This document shows, piece after piece, positions 15,960 through 25,821 of a DNA stretch of 64,000 nucleotides; the stretch's first letter is position 1, and each line of letters starts with the position of its first letter. The DNA is from CAWVSB01 sp036960375 (GTDB lineage Bacteria; Pseudomonadota; Gammaproteobacteria; Pseudomonadales; CAWVSB01). A program made the position numbers and the translations under genes. The stretch spans positions 248,001 to 312,000 of the forward strand of contig JBALVY010000004.1 in the NCBI GenBank assembly GCA_036960375.1, written 5' to 3'. A model generated the notes under the pieces. It made no database searches. It saw only the letters and a program-made list of their open reading frames with translations, and was not told the origin of the DNA.

Positions 15960-16544
15960 ATGAATAAGCGTAATGATCCAGGGGATACCGTCGATAAGAT
16001 TTTGCTGGCAGCGCGGCAGTGTTACCTTAAACAGGGCATTCGTGCTACAGGCATGAAAGAAGTGTCGGTGGCGGCTGATGTCGCAAGGTCTACTTTGTAT
16101 CGCTATTTCCCCAGTAAAGATGACGTGCTGGTGGCGGTGATCAAACGTGAGATGGAAGCGGCCAATGTGGTTATCTCAAAAAAATTACAGAGTTATGAAC
16201 AACCCGCCGACGTAGTGGTTGAAGGCATTTTGTTGGCTTTGCAAGAAATCCCCAGGCGACCTTTGCTTAAAGCGGTGTTTGCCTCAGATGAAGATTCCAG
16301 CGCGCGCGCAGTCATATGGCGTTCAGATATTATTGTCGAGTTTGGCGAGCAGTTGCTGGAGCACGTTATAGAGCCTGCACTCGAACTGGGATTACTGCAA
16401 GACAAGGTCAAACCCGAAATAATGGCGGAGTGGGTCTACCGTATCTTGCTGTCTTTACTCACGCTACCGAGTAACTGGGTTAAGTCGGATGATGACTTAC
16501 GCGCTATGCTGCATGTTCTGCTGGTACCGGTGCTGCTGCGTTAG
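15960..16544 (+). CDS. TetR-family transcriptional regulator
   Basis: A 194-residue protein. The N-terminal helix-turn-helix (residues about 10-55) has KILLAARQCYLKQG, then GMKEVSVAADVARSTLYRYFPSKDDVL, a textbook TetR recognition helix. The remaining helices form the ligand and dimer domain. Its 3' end overlaps the convergent flavoprotein gene by 41 bp. It may control the minus-strand sulfotransferase/DUF1214/flavoprotein genes that face it, which is inferred from position. It does not resemble the first TetR closely in the ligand domain. Confidence 0.88.
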   Translation: MNKRNDPGDTVDKILLAARQCYLKQGIRATGMKEVSVAADVARSTLYRYFPSKDDVLVAVIKREMEAANVVISKKLQSYEQPADVVVEGILLALQEIPRRPLLKAVFASDEDSSARAVIWRSDIIVEFGEQLLEHVIEPALELGLLQDKVKPEIMAEWVYRILLSLLTLPSNWVKSDDDLRAMLHVLLVPVLLR

Positions 16545-18159
16545 TGCTGCTGGGCTCGCTGTCGGCGGCTTTGGCATATTGCATGACTTCAAAGGCGCAA
16601 TTATAACCGGGCAGAAACGTCACACCTGGCCCCGGGTGACATGAAGCGCCGCATAAAAACAGGTTATCAATTGGGGTTAAGTGTCCAGTGCCTTCTACCA
16701 GGCAGCGCTCGCCTAGCATTTGTTCCGGGTGCAGCGCACCATGAGTCCAGTCGCCATTGGTGGCGCCGTGCATACTTTCAAAATGATCGGCAGAGAATAT
16801 CGCCTGATCGGTAATCAAACTTCTAAAATCGGGCAGGTATTCGCTGATGTGGTCAATAATCATCTCGCCGGCTTGGTCACGCAGTTTGCCACGTAATGAT
16901 TTGTCTGCCTCACAAGGGAAGTAAAATCCGTAGGCGCTGGCAATATGAAAGCCATCCGGTGCAAGGCTTGGGTCCATCACCGTTGGGAACTGATAAGCCA
17001 GGGGTATCTTCGGTGGCATTTCGCCTTTAATACAGGCTTCATAACACTCTTGCATTAAATCCGGGTCGACCACCATGGCGCCGCCAAAACGGGCGCCATC
17101 AATATGATTGAGCGTATCAAACTGTGGGGCGAAGTCGGGCAGGCCTTTGAGTTTAAACAGCATGTGCACAAAGGCACCGTTGTGATTGGCGCCGTCTACC
17201 TTGCGCTGAAACTGTTCCGCCAAGGGGTGTTCTGCCAGCAGGCCCTTAAAAGTGGCGGGTTTGTCCAGATTCGAAATGATTGAATTGGCAAAAATCTGCT
17301 CACCATTCTTAAGTTCTACGCCGATAGCGCGGTTATTTTCCAGCAAAATGGTTTTAACCCGTTGTTTGAGGCGTATCTCGCCGCCAAGCTCTGTTATTTG
17401 TTGAGCCAGCGATTCAGATAACTTGCCCATGCCGCCTTTAACACGCTGCATCAGCCCTTCGGAACCGTCTTGCGCCAATGTGTAGATTAAGCAAAGCCCT
17501 GAGCCTGGTGTATAGGGGCCTTTATAGGTGGCCTGCACAGCCGCAAAAGCCATATTGCCGCGCAGTTCTTTGTGTCCTTCTTTATCCGGAAAAAACTGGT
17601 CAATGATATCCATCGCTGAGCCTTTAAAAGCCAGCTCCAGTTGGGCGCGTTTTTTAGCGGTTGGCGCAGCGGCGATAATATCTTCCAGATTTCGTGGTGC
17701 TTTGCGGGCGGTGAAACGATCAATCATTTCGGCAGGGTATTTACAGAAGGCGAGTAGTCGTACCATGCCCAACATAGCCGAGAAGCCAAAAGTCTTGAAT
17801 ATATTGTAAGCCAGCCGTATCGGGTTTTTAAAAAACACCAGTGGTCGGTCGTTGGCGCCACACAAGTTGACGGCCATTATCGGTAGGGGAATTAACTCCA
17901 CACCGTGGTTTTCAAAATCGAAGTACTGTTTGATCTCGGCCGACAGCGGAAACATACAACTGGCACCCACTTCGTTAAGGCAGCCCTTGAGTATCTCGCG
18001 AGTACCCCCCATGCCACCGACGTAATTGTTTTTTTCCAGTACTAATACAGACTGACCTTCTTTAGCCAGTACGGTTGCGGCCGCCAAGCCGTTATGACCG
18101 CCACCGATGATGATGGCGTCATAGTGCTTATTGTCTGCTGTTTTCTCGGTATCTGTCAT
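16504..18159 (-). CDS. Phytoene-desaturase-like FAD oxidoreductase (PYROXD2-like)
   Basis: A 551-residue flavoprotein. The dinucleotide-binding motif is IIIGGGHNGLAAA (Gly19-x-Gly21-x-x-Gly24), followed by VLVLEKNNYVGGMGGT. A C-terminal NLFLCGASCHPGPGVT segment closes the FAD site, as in the carotenoid desaturase/PYROXD2 superfamily. The last 20 or so residues are an Ala/Ser/Pro-rich tail that overlaps the 3' end of the convergent tetR. It is the third gene of a minus-strand run: sulfotransferase, 37 bp, DUF1214, 39 bp, this gene. Members of the family desaturate or saturate isoprenoid or lipid chains. The actual substrate is not known. Confidence 0.87.
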   Translation of the reverse strand: MTDTEKTADNKHYDAIIIGGGHNGLAAATVLAKEGQSVLVLEKNNYVGGMGGTREILKGCLNEVGASCMFPLSAEIKQYFDFENHGVELIPLPIMAVNLCGANDRPLVFFKNPIRLAYNIFKTFGFSAMLGMVRLLAFCKYPAEMIDRFTARKAPRNLEDIIAAAPTAKKRAQLELAFKGSAMDIIDQFFPDKEGHKELRGNMAFAAVQATYKGPYTPGSGLCLIYTLAQDGSEGLMQRVKGGMGKLSESLAQQITELGGEIRLKQRVKTILLENNRAIGVELKNGEQIFANSIISNLDKPATFKGLLAEHPLAEQFQRKVDGANHNGAFVHMLFKLKGLPDFAPQFDTLNHIDGARFGGAMVVDPDLMQECYEACIKGEMPPKIPLAYQFPTVMDPSLAPDGFHIASAYGFYFPCEADKSLRGKLRDQAGEMIIDHISEYLPDFRSLITDQAIFSADHFESMHGATNGDWTHGALHPEQMLGERCLVEGTGHLTPIDNLFLCGASCHPGPGVTFLPGYNCAFEVMQYAKAADSEPSSTNAAAPVPAEHAA

Positions 18160-18198
18160 GGCGCTACTCTCTAATTTCAGTCGTTACACACAGGGGTA

Positions 18199-19311
18199 TC
18201 AGTTGCTTAAATCTGCCAATTTAACGACAGTGGCCTGTGGTGTTTCTGCCTCACCTTCGACCAGGAAAAATCGCCAGAAAACCAGACCAAACAGGTTGCC
18301 TTCGGTATCCAGCCAATTGGGCAGGCCGGGGTTTTCATGGGCAATAATCATTTTGAAGCTGCCGTCGTCTTCCAGTACCGCTTGGGTCCGGTTAAGTGAT
18401 ACCGGACGGGTGCTGTAGTCCAGTGTTTGCTGGAAACGGTTCCATAAACACACGTTGGCAAAACGGCAGGTCGGCCAGCGGCCGGTAATGACCAGCGCTT
18501 CATCGGGACCAATAAAAAACGGTGCCATGGAATAATGCGCATCGACAGCGGCCAGGCCAAAGTCGCCGGGAGTTTGCGGCTCGGGGAAGTTGTTCGGGTT
18601 CAAGGACATAAACGACGGCAGTTCGCCACCAGCCAGTGTCGGCATATTGAGGGTACGGCTGCGTAAAATATTACATACGCGATCAATGCCCCCACTCACA
18701 CTGTCATCATTTGGTGGTGCGGGTTGTTCAAACTCGCTGGTGCAGCGTATTTTCATGCGTGGCTCGAGCGAGGGCTCCAGCGCGGCTGGTGTCGCGTGTT
18801 CAAAATAATGTCGGGTAGTCACCCGGGACGCACCGTCGCCCAGCGGTAACCAGTTTCTATCCTGGGCCGGACCGCCAAGAGTGATGGTGAATTTGCCATC
18901 AGCATCGATGTCAATGTCTGTATCGTTAAGCGCGCCGCCGGTGGTGGTGATTTTATCGCTTTCGGCATCGTTCTCGATGGTCATTGAGAAGTAGACTGAG
19001 CCATTCATTTCGCCGTCTATCTGGTAAACATGCTCGGGGCTGACGGGTGCGTCGTAATAGATGGCGTCGCTATTGTCGCCGGTCAGCTTACGGCTAGGCG
19101 TGACGATACGACGGAAGTCTGGTGTGCGTTCATCCTTCTCAAAGTAGCCAACGATAGAGGCTTCCAGAATATGCATCAGCGCGCGGTGTGAACCGACAAT
19201 ATCTTCTGCCGAGTTGAGGTTCCACTCTTCGCTACACCAACGTTCATCAATTTCCTGCAGTAGGCCTATCAGTTTTTTAAGTGATGATCGGCTTTTTGTT
19301 TCTATGCTCAT
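18199..19311 (-). CDS. DUF1214 domain protein
   Basis: A 370-residue protein without an obvious signal peptide. The middle contains ITLGGPAQDRNWLPLGDGASRVTTRHYF split over about residues 143-170, the usual DUF1214 signature with an Arg-x-x-x-Arg-x-Tyr-Phe run. The C-terminal part has GRWPTCRFANVCLWNRFQQ and ENPGLPNWLDTEGNLFG, also typical of the family. DUF1214 proteins are often found next to catabolic genes for hydrophobic compounds, and their biochemical role is unsettled. It sits between a sulfotransferase and a flavoprotein with short gaps, so an operon is likely. Confidence 0.8.
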   Translation of the reverse strand: MSIETKSRSSLKKLIGLLQEIDERWCSEEWNLNSAEDIVGSHRALMHILEASIVGYFEKDERTPDFRRIVTPSRKLTGDNSDAIYYDAPVSPEHVYQIDGEMNGSVYFSMTIENDAESDKITTTGGALNDTDIDIDADGKFTITLGGPAQDRNWLPLGDGASRVTTRHYFEHATPAALEPSLEPRMKIRCTSEFEQPAPPNDDSVSGGIDRVCNILRSRTLNMPTLAGGELPSFMSLNPNNFPEPQTPGDFGLAAVDAHYSMAPFFIGPDEALVITGRWPTCRFANVCLWNRFQQTLDYSTRPVSLNRTQAVLEDDGSFKMIIAHENPGLPNWLDTEGNLFGLVFWRFFLVEGEAETPQATVVKLADLSN

Positions 19312-19348
19312 GTTTTATTCCTGTCGTCACAATAGCTGGGTAGTGTGT

Positions 19349-20599
19349 TTATAGGGTTTCTGATTGTATGTTATAGGCTTGCTGATAAGCGGAAAAGCGC
19401 TGTCGCTCTTTTTCAATATCCAGGCCGGAGTTTTGCAAATTATAGTGATGTTTTCCGTGGCGCTCGGTTTCTGAACCCGCGCTAAGAAAGTCGCTCATTT
19501 TTTGTCTAATCGTATCTGAAAACTCCAGATCAAAGTGATTGTAAACCTCTGCCATGGCAGCAACCGGGTCTTTGCGAAAGTGCGGAAACTGCACATCAAA
19601 AATACGTTCTTCAGTCAGCAAACCCTGTGCTCTGGCGTCCATGGTTTTTTGCGTGCCGTAGTCGAGTAAGTCGGCATAAGCCTGGGTGGCTTCTTTAAGG
19701 TCGACGTGATTAGAACCCAGACTGCGCAGTGTGGCTGACAAACTACCGATAGATAGCGCCACCTTGATAGGGTCGCGGTGAGTTTGTACGGCGCGGGCGT
19801 CGGGGTATTCGCGCAGCATGTCTTCGACATTCCACAGATACTGTGGCGACTTGAGTACCCAGGTATCGCCGGGGCATTTCCACTGCAGCATTTGTAACCA
19901 GCGGCGGTGGTTCTTGAATACCTCGGTCATGTCTTCTTGTATCAGCCATGACTGATACTGGGTTAAGCGATACTGCACATCAAAGATCATGGAGACAAAA
20001 TCGTGACTGAATAGTGCAACACACTCTTGCGGCAATTCGGCGCCCATGGGGTGCATGTTTTTAAAATCGGGTAATAGACCGTCAATTCTGGACAGTTCTT
20101 GAGTGACCTGCGCGATACGCGGGTCGGTTTTATAGGTGGCGGTTTCCGGCGGAGGAAATGGGTAGGCCAGCTCCCAGCTTAGGGGCACTCGAAACTGTGG
20201 GTCCAGAGCCATCAACTCATGCATGCTGGTGGTGCCGGTGCGTGGCATACCCAGAATAAACAGCGGCGCGGTAATTTCCTCGTCGGCTATCTCAGGGTGT
20301 TGCTTGAATAGTTCGACAAATTTGAGCCGGTTGCCGAGCAGCCGCAGCATTTCCTGTCGCGCCATGATGCGTCCCAGGCCGGTAAGCCGGGCATCCTGTT
20401 CAAACGAGTCACAGAGCCGTTGCAGTGGTTGGTGAAAATAGTCGACCCCATAGTCGCTAAGGCCGGTTTGTTTACTGGCCAGCTTGAGCAACTTATCGGG
20501 CTGCAGATCGATTACTCGCTTTCCCATCGGCCCAAGCCCGGCAAAACCACCATTAAATAGCCGAATCGGCAAAGGGAGCTGGGCTTTGGTATCGACCAT
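19349..20599 (-). CDS. Sulfotransferase family protein
   Basis: A 416-residue protein of the sulfotransferase family. The 5'-phosphosulfate loop is FILGMPRTGTTSMHELMALD (about residues 114-133), with the P-loop-like GMPRTGTTS at 117-125. The 3'-phosphate site lies in HRDPIKVALSIGSL. The protein is longer than simple sulfotransferases and has a helical N-terminal region of about 110 residues. This is typical of the bacterial group often found with lipid-catabolism genes. It starts a three-gene minus-strand run and diverges from the YfbR gene. Transfer of sulfate from PAPS is the known family reaction; the acceptor is unknown. Confidence 0.87.
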   Translation of the reverse strand: MVDTKAQLPLPIRLFNGGFAGLGPMGKRVIDLQPDKLLKLASKQTGLSDYGVDYFHQPLQRLCDSFEQDARLTGLGRIMARQEMLRLLGNRLKFVELFKQHPEIADEEITAPLFILGMPRTGTTSMHELMALDPQFRVPLSWELAYPFPPPETATYKTDPRIAQVTQELSRIDGLLPDFKNMHPMGAELPQECVALFSHDFVSMIFDVQYRLTQYQSWLIQEDMTEVFKNHRRWLQMLQWKCPGDTWVLKSPQYLWNVEDMLREYPDARAVQTHRDPIKVALSIGSLSATLRSLGSNHVDLKEATQAYADLLDYGTQKTMDARAQGLLTEERIFDVQFPHFRKDPVAAMAEVYNHFDLEFSDTIRQKMSDFLSAGSETERHGKHHYNLQNSGLDIEKERQRFSAYQQAYNIQSETL

Positions 20600-20716
20600 A
20601 GGGCGGTATCTCGCTTGGTTGTTGAAATAGCTATATCGGTTGAGTACTTTGTCGCCGATAGGACAAAATCAATAATATGTCCGATAGATGAAAAGCACAA
20701 GTCATCAGGCTATCGT

Positions 20717-21388
20717 ATGAACGAATCGACATCTATTGCTAATAAGCTAAAACAGTCGGTGTTAAGATACAGCAACAATTGCAAAGCAAAGGGTCTGATT
20801 CAATTGAAAAGCCATTTCTATGCCTATATTAGTAAAATCCGCTGGTTACAACGCTGGGGTTTGAAACGTAATACGGTGCCTGAAAACGTCATGGAGCATA
20901 GCTGGGAGGTGGCGACTATCGCGCATGCGCTGGGTTTGATCAAAAACCGGTTTTTTGACGGTGACTTGGACGTTAACGCTGTAGTTGTAGCCGCGCTATA
21001 CCACGACTGCGGTGAGGTGATTACCGGCGACATGCCATCACCCATCAAATACCATTCAAGTGAAATTACGCAGGCCTACAAGTCTATCGAGCGCCAGGCC
21101 GAGCGGGAGCTGCTGGGTCTACTGCCGCCTGAGCTTCAGGGCGACTATGAGTCGATGATTGTTGAAGACAAAATGCCTGCTGGACACAAGGTCATTATCA
21201 AGGCGGCCGATACTATCTCGGCCTATTTGAAATGCCAGATGGAGTTGTCGGCGGGTAATGCCGAATTTTCCAAAGCCGCTGAAGACATCAAGCTTAGGTT
21301 GGACAAGCTTGATTTACCCGAGATACGGTATTTTCTGGAAGTATTCTCATCCAGTTATGAACTCACGCTTGATGAGTTAATGAAGTAA
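20717..21388 (+). CDS. yfbR: 5'-deoxynucleotidase YfbR-like HD-domain protein
   Basis: A 223-residue HD-domain phosphohydrolase from the ATG at 20717. Conserved residues are His61 in ENVMEHSWEVA, His96-Asp97 in ALYHDCGE, and Asp105 in ITGDMPSPIKY, all close to E. coli YfbR, plus AADTISAYLKC near the end. YfbR dephosphorylates deoxynucleoside 5'-monophosphates. The first 29 residues are not part of the conserved protein. A TTG at 20804 with AAAGGG upstream would give a 194-residue product, close to the length of E. coli YfbR, and may be the real start. It diverges from the sulfotransferase gene. Confidence 0.85.
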   Translation: MNESTSIANKLKQSVLRYSNNCKAKGLIQLKSHFYAYISKIRWLQRWGLKRNTVPENVMEHSWEVATIAHALGLIKNRFFDGDLDVNAVVVAALYHDCGEVITGDMPSPIKYHSSEITQAYKSIERQAERELLGLLPPELQGDYESMIVEDKMPAGHKVIIKAADTISAYLKCQMELSAGNAEFSKAAEDIKLRLDKLDLPEIRYFLEVFSSSYELTLDELMK

Positions 21389-21570
21389 ACATAAAACTCG
21401 AACTTGAAAGGGGTTTCAGCTATTGCGCGGTGGTTTAGACCTGTGGATTTGGTACCCCAATCTGAGCCTGATGTATATGTGCGAATACTCTACATGTACA
21501 GGCAACCAATATAGACAAGTGCAGCCAAAACTCTATCATGCTCACTCACGTTAAATACTAGAAGTTATCG

Positions 21571-22722
21571 ATGAAAATACTGCACACCTCCGACTGGCAC
21601 ATAGGTCGTCAGTTTCACAATGTATCGCTGCTTGAAGATCAAGCGCACGTGCTGGATCAGTTGGTTGATATTGCCAGGCAGCAAGCCGTTGACGTTGTGC
21701 TAATAGCGGGTGATGTCTACGACCGCTCGGTGCCGCCGGCCAATGCGGTGACCTTGCTGGATCACGTGCTTAACCGGCTGTGTAAAGAACTGGCCCTGCC
21801 AGTCATTATGATATCGGGCAATCACGACAGCCCTGAGCGGCTGGGTTTTGGCGCCAAGCAGTTGGGCGAGGCCGGTTTGTATATTGTGGGGCCATTAACT
21901 AATGAGTTAGCCCCCATCGTGCTGAAAGATGAACATGGCGATATCGCCTTTTATGGCATTCCCTACGTTGAACCTGCCACCGTGCGGGACAGATACGACG
22001 TAGAGGTGAATGGTCATGAAGAAGCGCTGGGTTTTTTGTCTGAGAAAATACAGGCGGATATAGAGGCGAAGGCTTATCACCGCTCAGTAGTCATCAGCCA
22101 TTGTTTTCTCGATGGTGCAGACGATTGTGAATCTGAACGACCGCTGTCGGTAGGTGGTGCAGATAAAGTCTCGCCTGGGGTGTTTGCGCCGTTTAATTAT
22201 GTCGCGCTGGGCCACTTGCATGCGCCGCAATATAAGGGCGGTGAGCACATTCGATATTCGGGTTCTATTCTCAAATATTCTTTCTCGGAAGAACACCATA
22301 AAAAGTCGGTCACTGTCGTGGATATGGATGCCACGGGATCTTGCGAAATCGAGAAGATACCGCTATTGCCGATACGCGATATGCGCTGCATAGAAGGGGA
22401 GTTGGAAAGCATTCTTGAGCTGGGCGTTAGCGACCCCCATGCCGATGATTATTTGTTGGTACGTTTGTTGGATACCCATGCGATTCTGGATCCAATGGGG
22501 AAATTACGCGCGGTATATCCCAATGTATTACATCTGGAAAAGCCCGGACTAATGGATGCCAGAGGGGTAGTTGAACCGAGTAGTGAACGGCTAAAAAAGG
22601 GTGAGTTGTCGATGTTTACGGATTTTTTCTCGCAGGTGCGCGGCGAAGATCTGGACGATGCCCAGCGCGGAGTGATCACTGAAATCATTGATGCAATTCA
22701 CAGTGGCCGGGAGCATAACTAG
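21571..22722 (+). CDS. sbcD: SbcD nuclease subunit
   Basis: A 383-residue Mre11-type calcineurin-like phosphoesterase. Metal motifs are in order: TSDWHIGR (Asp8, His10), IAGDVYDR, SGNHDSPERL, VISHCFLDG and LGHLHAPQ. With SbcC it forms the SbcCD complex, which cleaves hairpins and protein-blocked DNA ends in the cytoplasm. The stop codon is directly followed by the sbcC ATG, so the genes are translationally coupled. Length and order agree with the family. Confidence 0.95.
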   Translation: MKILHTSDWHIGRQFHNVSLLEDQAHVLDQLVDIARQQAVDVVLIAGDVYDRSVPPANAVTLLDHVLNRLCKELALPVIMISGNHDSPERLGFGAKQLGEAGLYIVGPLTNELAPIVLKDEHGDIAFYGIPYVEPATVRDRYDVEVNGHEEALGFLSEKIQADIEAKAYHRSVVISHCFLDGADDCESERPLSVGGADKVSPGVFAPFNYVALGHLHAPQYKGGEHIRYSGSILKYSFSEEHHKKSVTVVDMDATGSCEIEKIPLLPIRDMRCIEGELESILELGVSDPHADDYLLVRLLDTHAILDPMGKLRAVYPNVLHLEKPGLMDARGVVEPSSERLKKGELSMFTDFFSQVRGEDLDDAQRGVITEIIDAIHSGREHN

Positions 22723-25700
22723 ATGCGACCGATGAAGTTAAGCATGACCGCCTTTGGACCGTTCAGTGGAACGGAAATTATCGATTTCACCAAGCTGCGG
22801 GATAACCCGCTGTTCCTTATTAATGGCCCAACTGGTTCTGGTAAAACGACGATACTGGATGGTATCTGTTATGCCTTGTATGGCAAGACCACGGGTAATG
22901 AACGTGATGCCAGTCAAATGCGCTGTGACCAGGCCGATGCAGAGCTTGTTACACAGGTAGAGCTGGTATTTGAGCTGGCCGGCACGGTATACCGCATTGC
23001 TCGAGAGCCCGAACAACACCGACCCAAGAAACGGGGCGAGGGTTTTACTACCCATAAAGCCAGAGCTGAGCTGAATCAGCGAAAGGCTGATGGAGAAGAA
23101 ACCTTATTGGTGGCCGCTAAAGTACAGGATGCTACCGATAAAATAGAAGATCTCACCGGTTTGTCAGTAGAGCAATTCAGGCAGGTTATGGTATTGCCGC
23201 AGGGTGAGTTTCGCCGTTTACTTACTGCCGATTCACGTGAGAGAGAGAAGGTTTTCAGTCATCTGTTTCAAACCCATATTTACCGCAGAATAGAGGCTAT
23301 TCTAAAAGATCGATCCAGTACTATTGGACGCGAAGTAGAGGCCAGTCTAAATAAACAAAAAGGCGTACTGAGTAGCTCGGGGCTTGAGACTGAAGCCGAA
23401 TTATTTGATGAAATTGAACAGCAGAAACCGCTGTTAGCAGCGGCCCGCAAAACCAAACAGACTGCCACCGATATTTATACGGCGGCGCAGAAGCTGTGGG
23501 TTGAGGCAAGCGCGATTCAGAAGGATTATGAGCTGCTCAATAATGCTCAGACAACGTTAAGCGTGCTGAGTGAAGGCGGCGAAGAAATTGATAGTCAGCG
23601 AAAAGAGCTGGCCCGTGCGCGACAGGCCATCAAGCTTAAGCCTGAGCAACAAACATTTACCCTAGCCAGCAGCGCCAAACACAAGGCGAGTGCTAGTGTA
23701 GAGGGTGCCAAGCATCAGCTGGAAGTTCAGGTAAGCAGCCTGGCGACGGCCAATACAACATTGAAAACAGCCAGTGACAAACAGCCGCAACTCGATATAC
23801 ATACGCATAATATACAGAAGCTGGAGGCCTACCGTCAGAGAGTCACCCAGTTGAGTGAGGCCAGGCGGGCGCAGGCTGAGGCGATAACTGCACAGGCCTC
23901 TGCTGATAATGCGTTTCAGGCCGAGACTGCAAAACAGTTACAAAATCAGCAGGCTCAACAAGATGGTCAGGTCCAATTGGCCGGGATGAGCAAGGCACTG
24001 AAGGCTCTTCCTGGTCTGCGGGTACAATTGGAGAAATTGAACCTTCTGGTGACACAGAGAAGGGAACGGGATGTTCTGGCTGACCAGCAAAGAGTTTGTC
24101 TGGAAGATATTCAAAAACAGCAACAGCAACAGGGTGAATTGGCGCAGCAACTGAACAGTCTTAAAAAACACTCTAACAAACTGGAAATGGCCTGGCATAT
24201 GGGGCAGGCGGCCTTGTTAGCACAAGACCTGACTGAAGGCGATGCTTGCCCCGTATGTGGCAGCGAAGAGCACCCGCTGCCTGCAACCGCTATAGCTGAG
24301 ATCCCCGGCGATGAACAGCGTGAAGCGGCGAAAGCCGCTATTGAAAAATGTATTGTTTTGCAAAATACCGCTGGGGGTCAGTTAGCCACGCTGAATGCCA
24401 ACCTGGGGCATCTAAAAACACGCGTTGAAGACCTGGGTTTATCTCTGGCTGAATACGCGACTAAATCTTTAGATGAATTAAATAACGAGAGGGATCTCTC
24501 AGCGAAAGTTGTCGCCGAGCTGGAGCTGGCCGAGCAGCAGGAAACACATTTAGCGAAATCCTTAGTTGAATTGGAGGAGTTGGCATCAGGCCTTAAGTCG
24601 TCGCTAGTCGCTGCTGAAGCTGCACGCAATGCCGCCAATACACAGCTGGCTGTCACTAGCGCCAATGTCGACAAGGCAGAGGCGGAAATTCCAGAGCAAT
24701 ACAGACTCGATGGCGCACTGGATACCGAAATAGGCTCGCTTCAACGTGTAATCGCCAGTTTGCAGCAAGAGTTTGAGCAAGCTACGGCTGCGGCTAAAAC
24801 CGCTGGTTTGGCACACGCCTCGGCAAAGACCAGCCTTGATCATGCGCTTGGGGCTGAGGCCGATGCTGTACTTGGCCTGAAAACTGCTGCAGCCGGCTGG
24901 CAGGAGGTCTTGCTTCAATCCGAGTTTGCCGACGAAAATGCCTGGTTAGTGGCCAGCCGTAGTGACCAACAAGTGAATCTTTTGGTGAAACAGATTCAGG
25001 CTTACGATAGCGAACTTAGTGCTGCCAGAGGCTCAGTGAATGCGCTGCAACAAAAGCTCAAGGGTCAGGCACCACCGGAATTGGAAACCTTGCTTGTACA
25101 GCGAGATACCGCCGGGCAGCTGTTGAAGGAACAAGAAGCCGCATTTGCGGTAGTGGATAAGCGAGTCAGCCAATTACTCAATGTTGAACAACAACTTGTA
25201 GCAGCGAAAGAGGCCAACAAAACACTGGAGCAGCAATATCAGCTGATTGGCACCTTGTCTGATGTCGCCAATGGTAAAACGGGAAACCGCATTAGCCTGC
25301 AACGTTTTGTATTAAGTGTTTTGTTAGATGACGTACTAATAGAAGCTACCGCACGTCTCAAATTAATGAGCAAAGGCCGTTACGAATTATACCGTGATGA
25401 AGAAAAAGGCAAAGGCGGTGGTGCATCTGGTTTGGAGTTGATGGTAGAAGATGCCTATAACGGCAAGCGCCGTCCGGTGGCTACGCTATCGGGTGGTGAA
25501 AGTTTTATGGCCGCGCTGTCGCTGGCCTTGGGTTTATCGGATGTGGTGCAAGCTTATGCCGGCGGCATCAAGCTCGATACCCTGTTTATAGACGAAGGTT
25601 TTGGCAGCCTGGATCCTGAATCATTGGACCTGGCCATCAATACTTTAATAGACCTGCAGTCGTCTGGCCGTATGGTCGGTATTATTTCTCACGTACCTGA

Positions 25701-25779
25701 ACTTAAAGAGCGTATTAGCACGCGGCTAGATGTGGCTACTGACCGCTCTGGTAGCCGCACCAGTTTGGTTATTGCTTAA
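22723..25779 (+). CDS. sbcC: SbcC ATPase subunit
   Basis: A 1018-residue SMC-like ATPase, partner of SbcD. The N-terminal head has the Walker A loop GPTGSGKT at residues 35-42. Two long coiled-coil arms, rich in Ala, Glu, Gln and Leu, flank a zinc hook Cys509-Pro-Val-Cys512. The C-terminal head has the signature LSGGE at 922-926 and Walker B with Asp957-Glu958 (LDTLFIDEGFGSLDPES). It holds and bridges DNA ends during repair. It is directly downstream of sbcD with no gap. No clear T-rich terminator follows, but the palindrome at 25822 might serve. Confidence 0.96.
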   Translation: MRPMKLSMTAFGPFSGTEIIDFTKLRDNPLFLINGPTGSGKTTILDGICYALYGKTTGNERDASQMRCDQADAELVTQVELVFELAGTVYRIAREPEQHRPKKRGEGFTTHKARAELNQRKADGEETLLVAAKVQDATDKIEDLTGLSVEQFRQVMVLPQGEFRRLLTADSREREKVFSHLFQTHIYRRIEAILKDRSSTIGREVEASLNKQKGVLSSSGLETEAELFDEIEQQKPLLAAARKTKQTATDIYTAAQKLWVEASAIQKDYELLNNAQTTLSVLSEGGEEIDSQRKELARARQAIKLKPEQQTFTLASSAKHKASASVEGAKHQLEVQVSSLATANTTLKTASDKQPQLDIHTHNIQKLEAYRQRVTQLSEARRAQAEAITAQASADNAFQAETAKQLQNQQAQQDGQVQLAGMSKALKALPGLRVQLEKLNLLVTQRRERDVLADQQRVCLEDIQKQQQQQGELAQQLNSLKKHSNKLEMAWHMGQAALLAQDLTEGDACPVCGSEEHPLPATAIAEIPGDEQREAAKAAIEKCIVLQNTAGGQLATLNANLGHLKTRVEDLGLSLAEYATKSLDELNNERDLSAKVVAELELAEQQETHLAKSLVELEELASGLKSSLVAAEAARNAANTQLAVTSANVDKAEAEIPEQYRLDGALDTEIGSLQRVIASLQQEFEQATAAAKTAGLAHASAKTSLDHALGAEADAVLGLKTAAAGWQEVLLQSEFADENAWLVASRSDQQVNLLVKQIQAYDSELSAARGSVNALQQKLKGQAPPELETLLVQRDTAGQLLKEQEAAFAVVDKRVSQLLNVEQQLVAAKEANKTLEQQYQLIGTLSDVANGKTGNRISLQRFVLSVLLDDVLIEATARLKLMSKGRYELYRDEEKGKGGGASGLELMVEDAYNGKRRPVATLSGGESFMAALSLALGLSDVVQAYAGGIKLDTLFIDEGFGSLDPESLDLAINTLIDLQSSGRMVGIISHVPELKERISTRLDVATDRSGSRTSLVIA

Positions 25780-25821
25780 GGTTTTTCTTGAAGGCTTAAT
25801 TTACTCATACTAATGGGTGTT

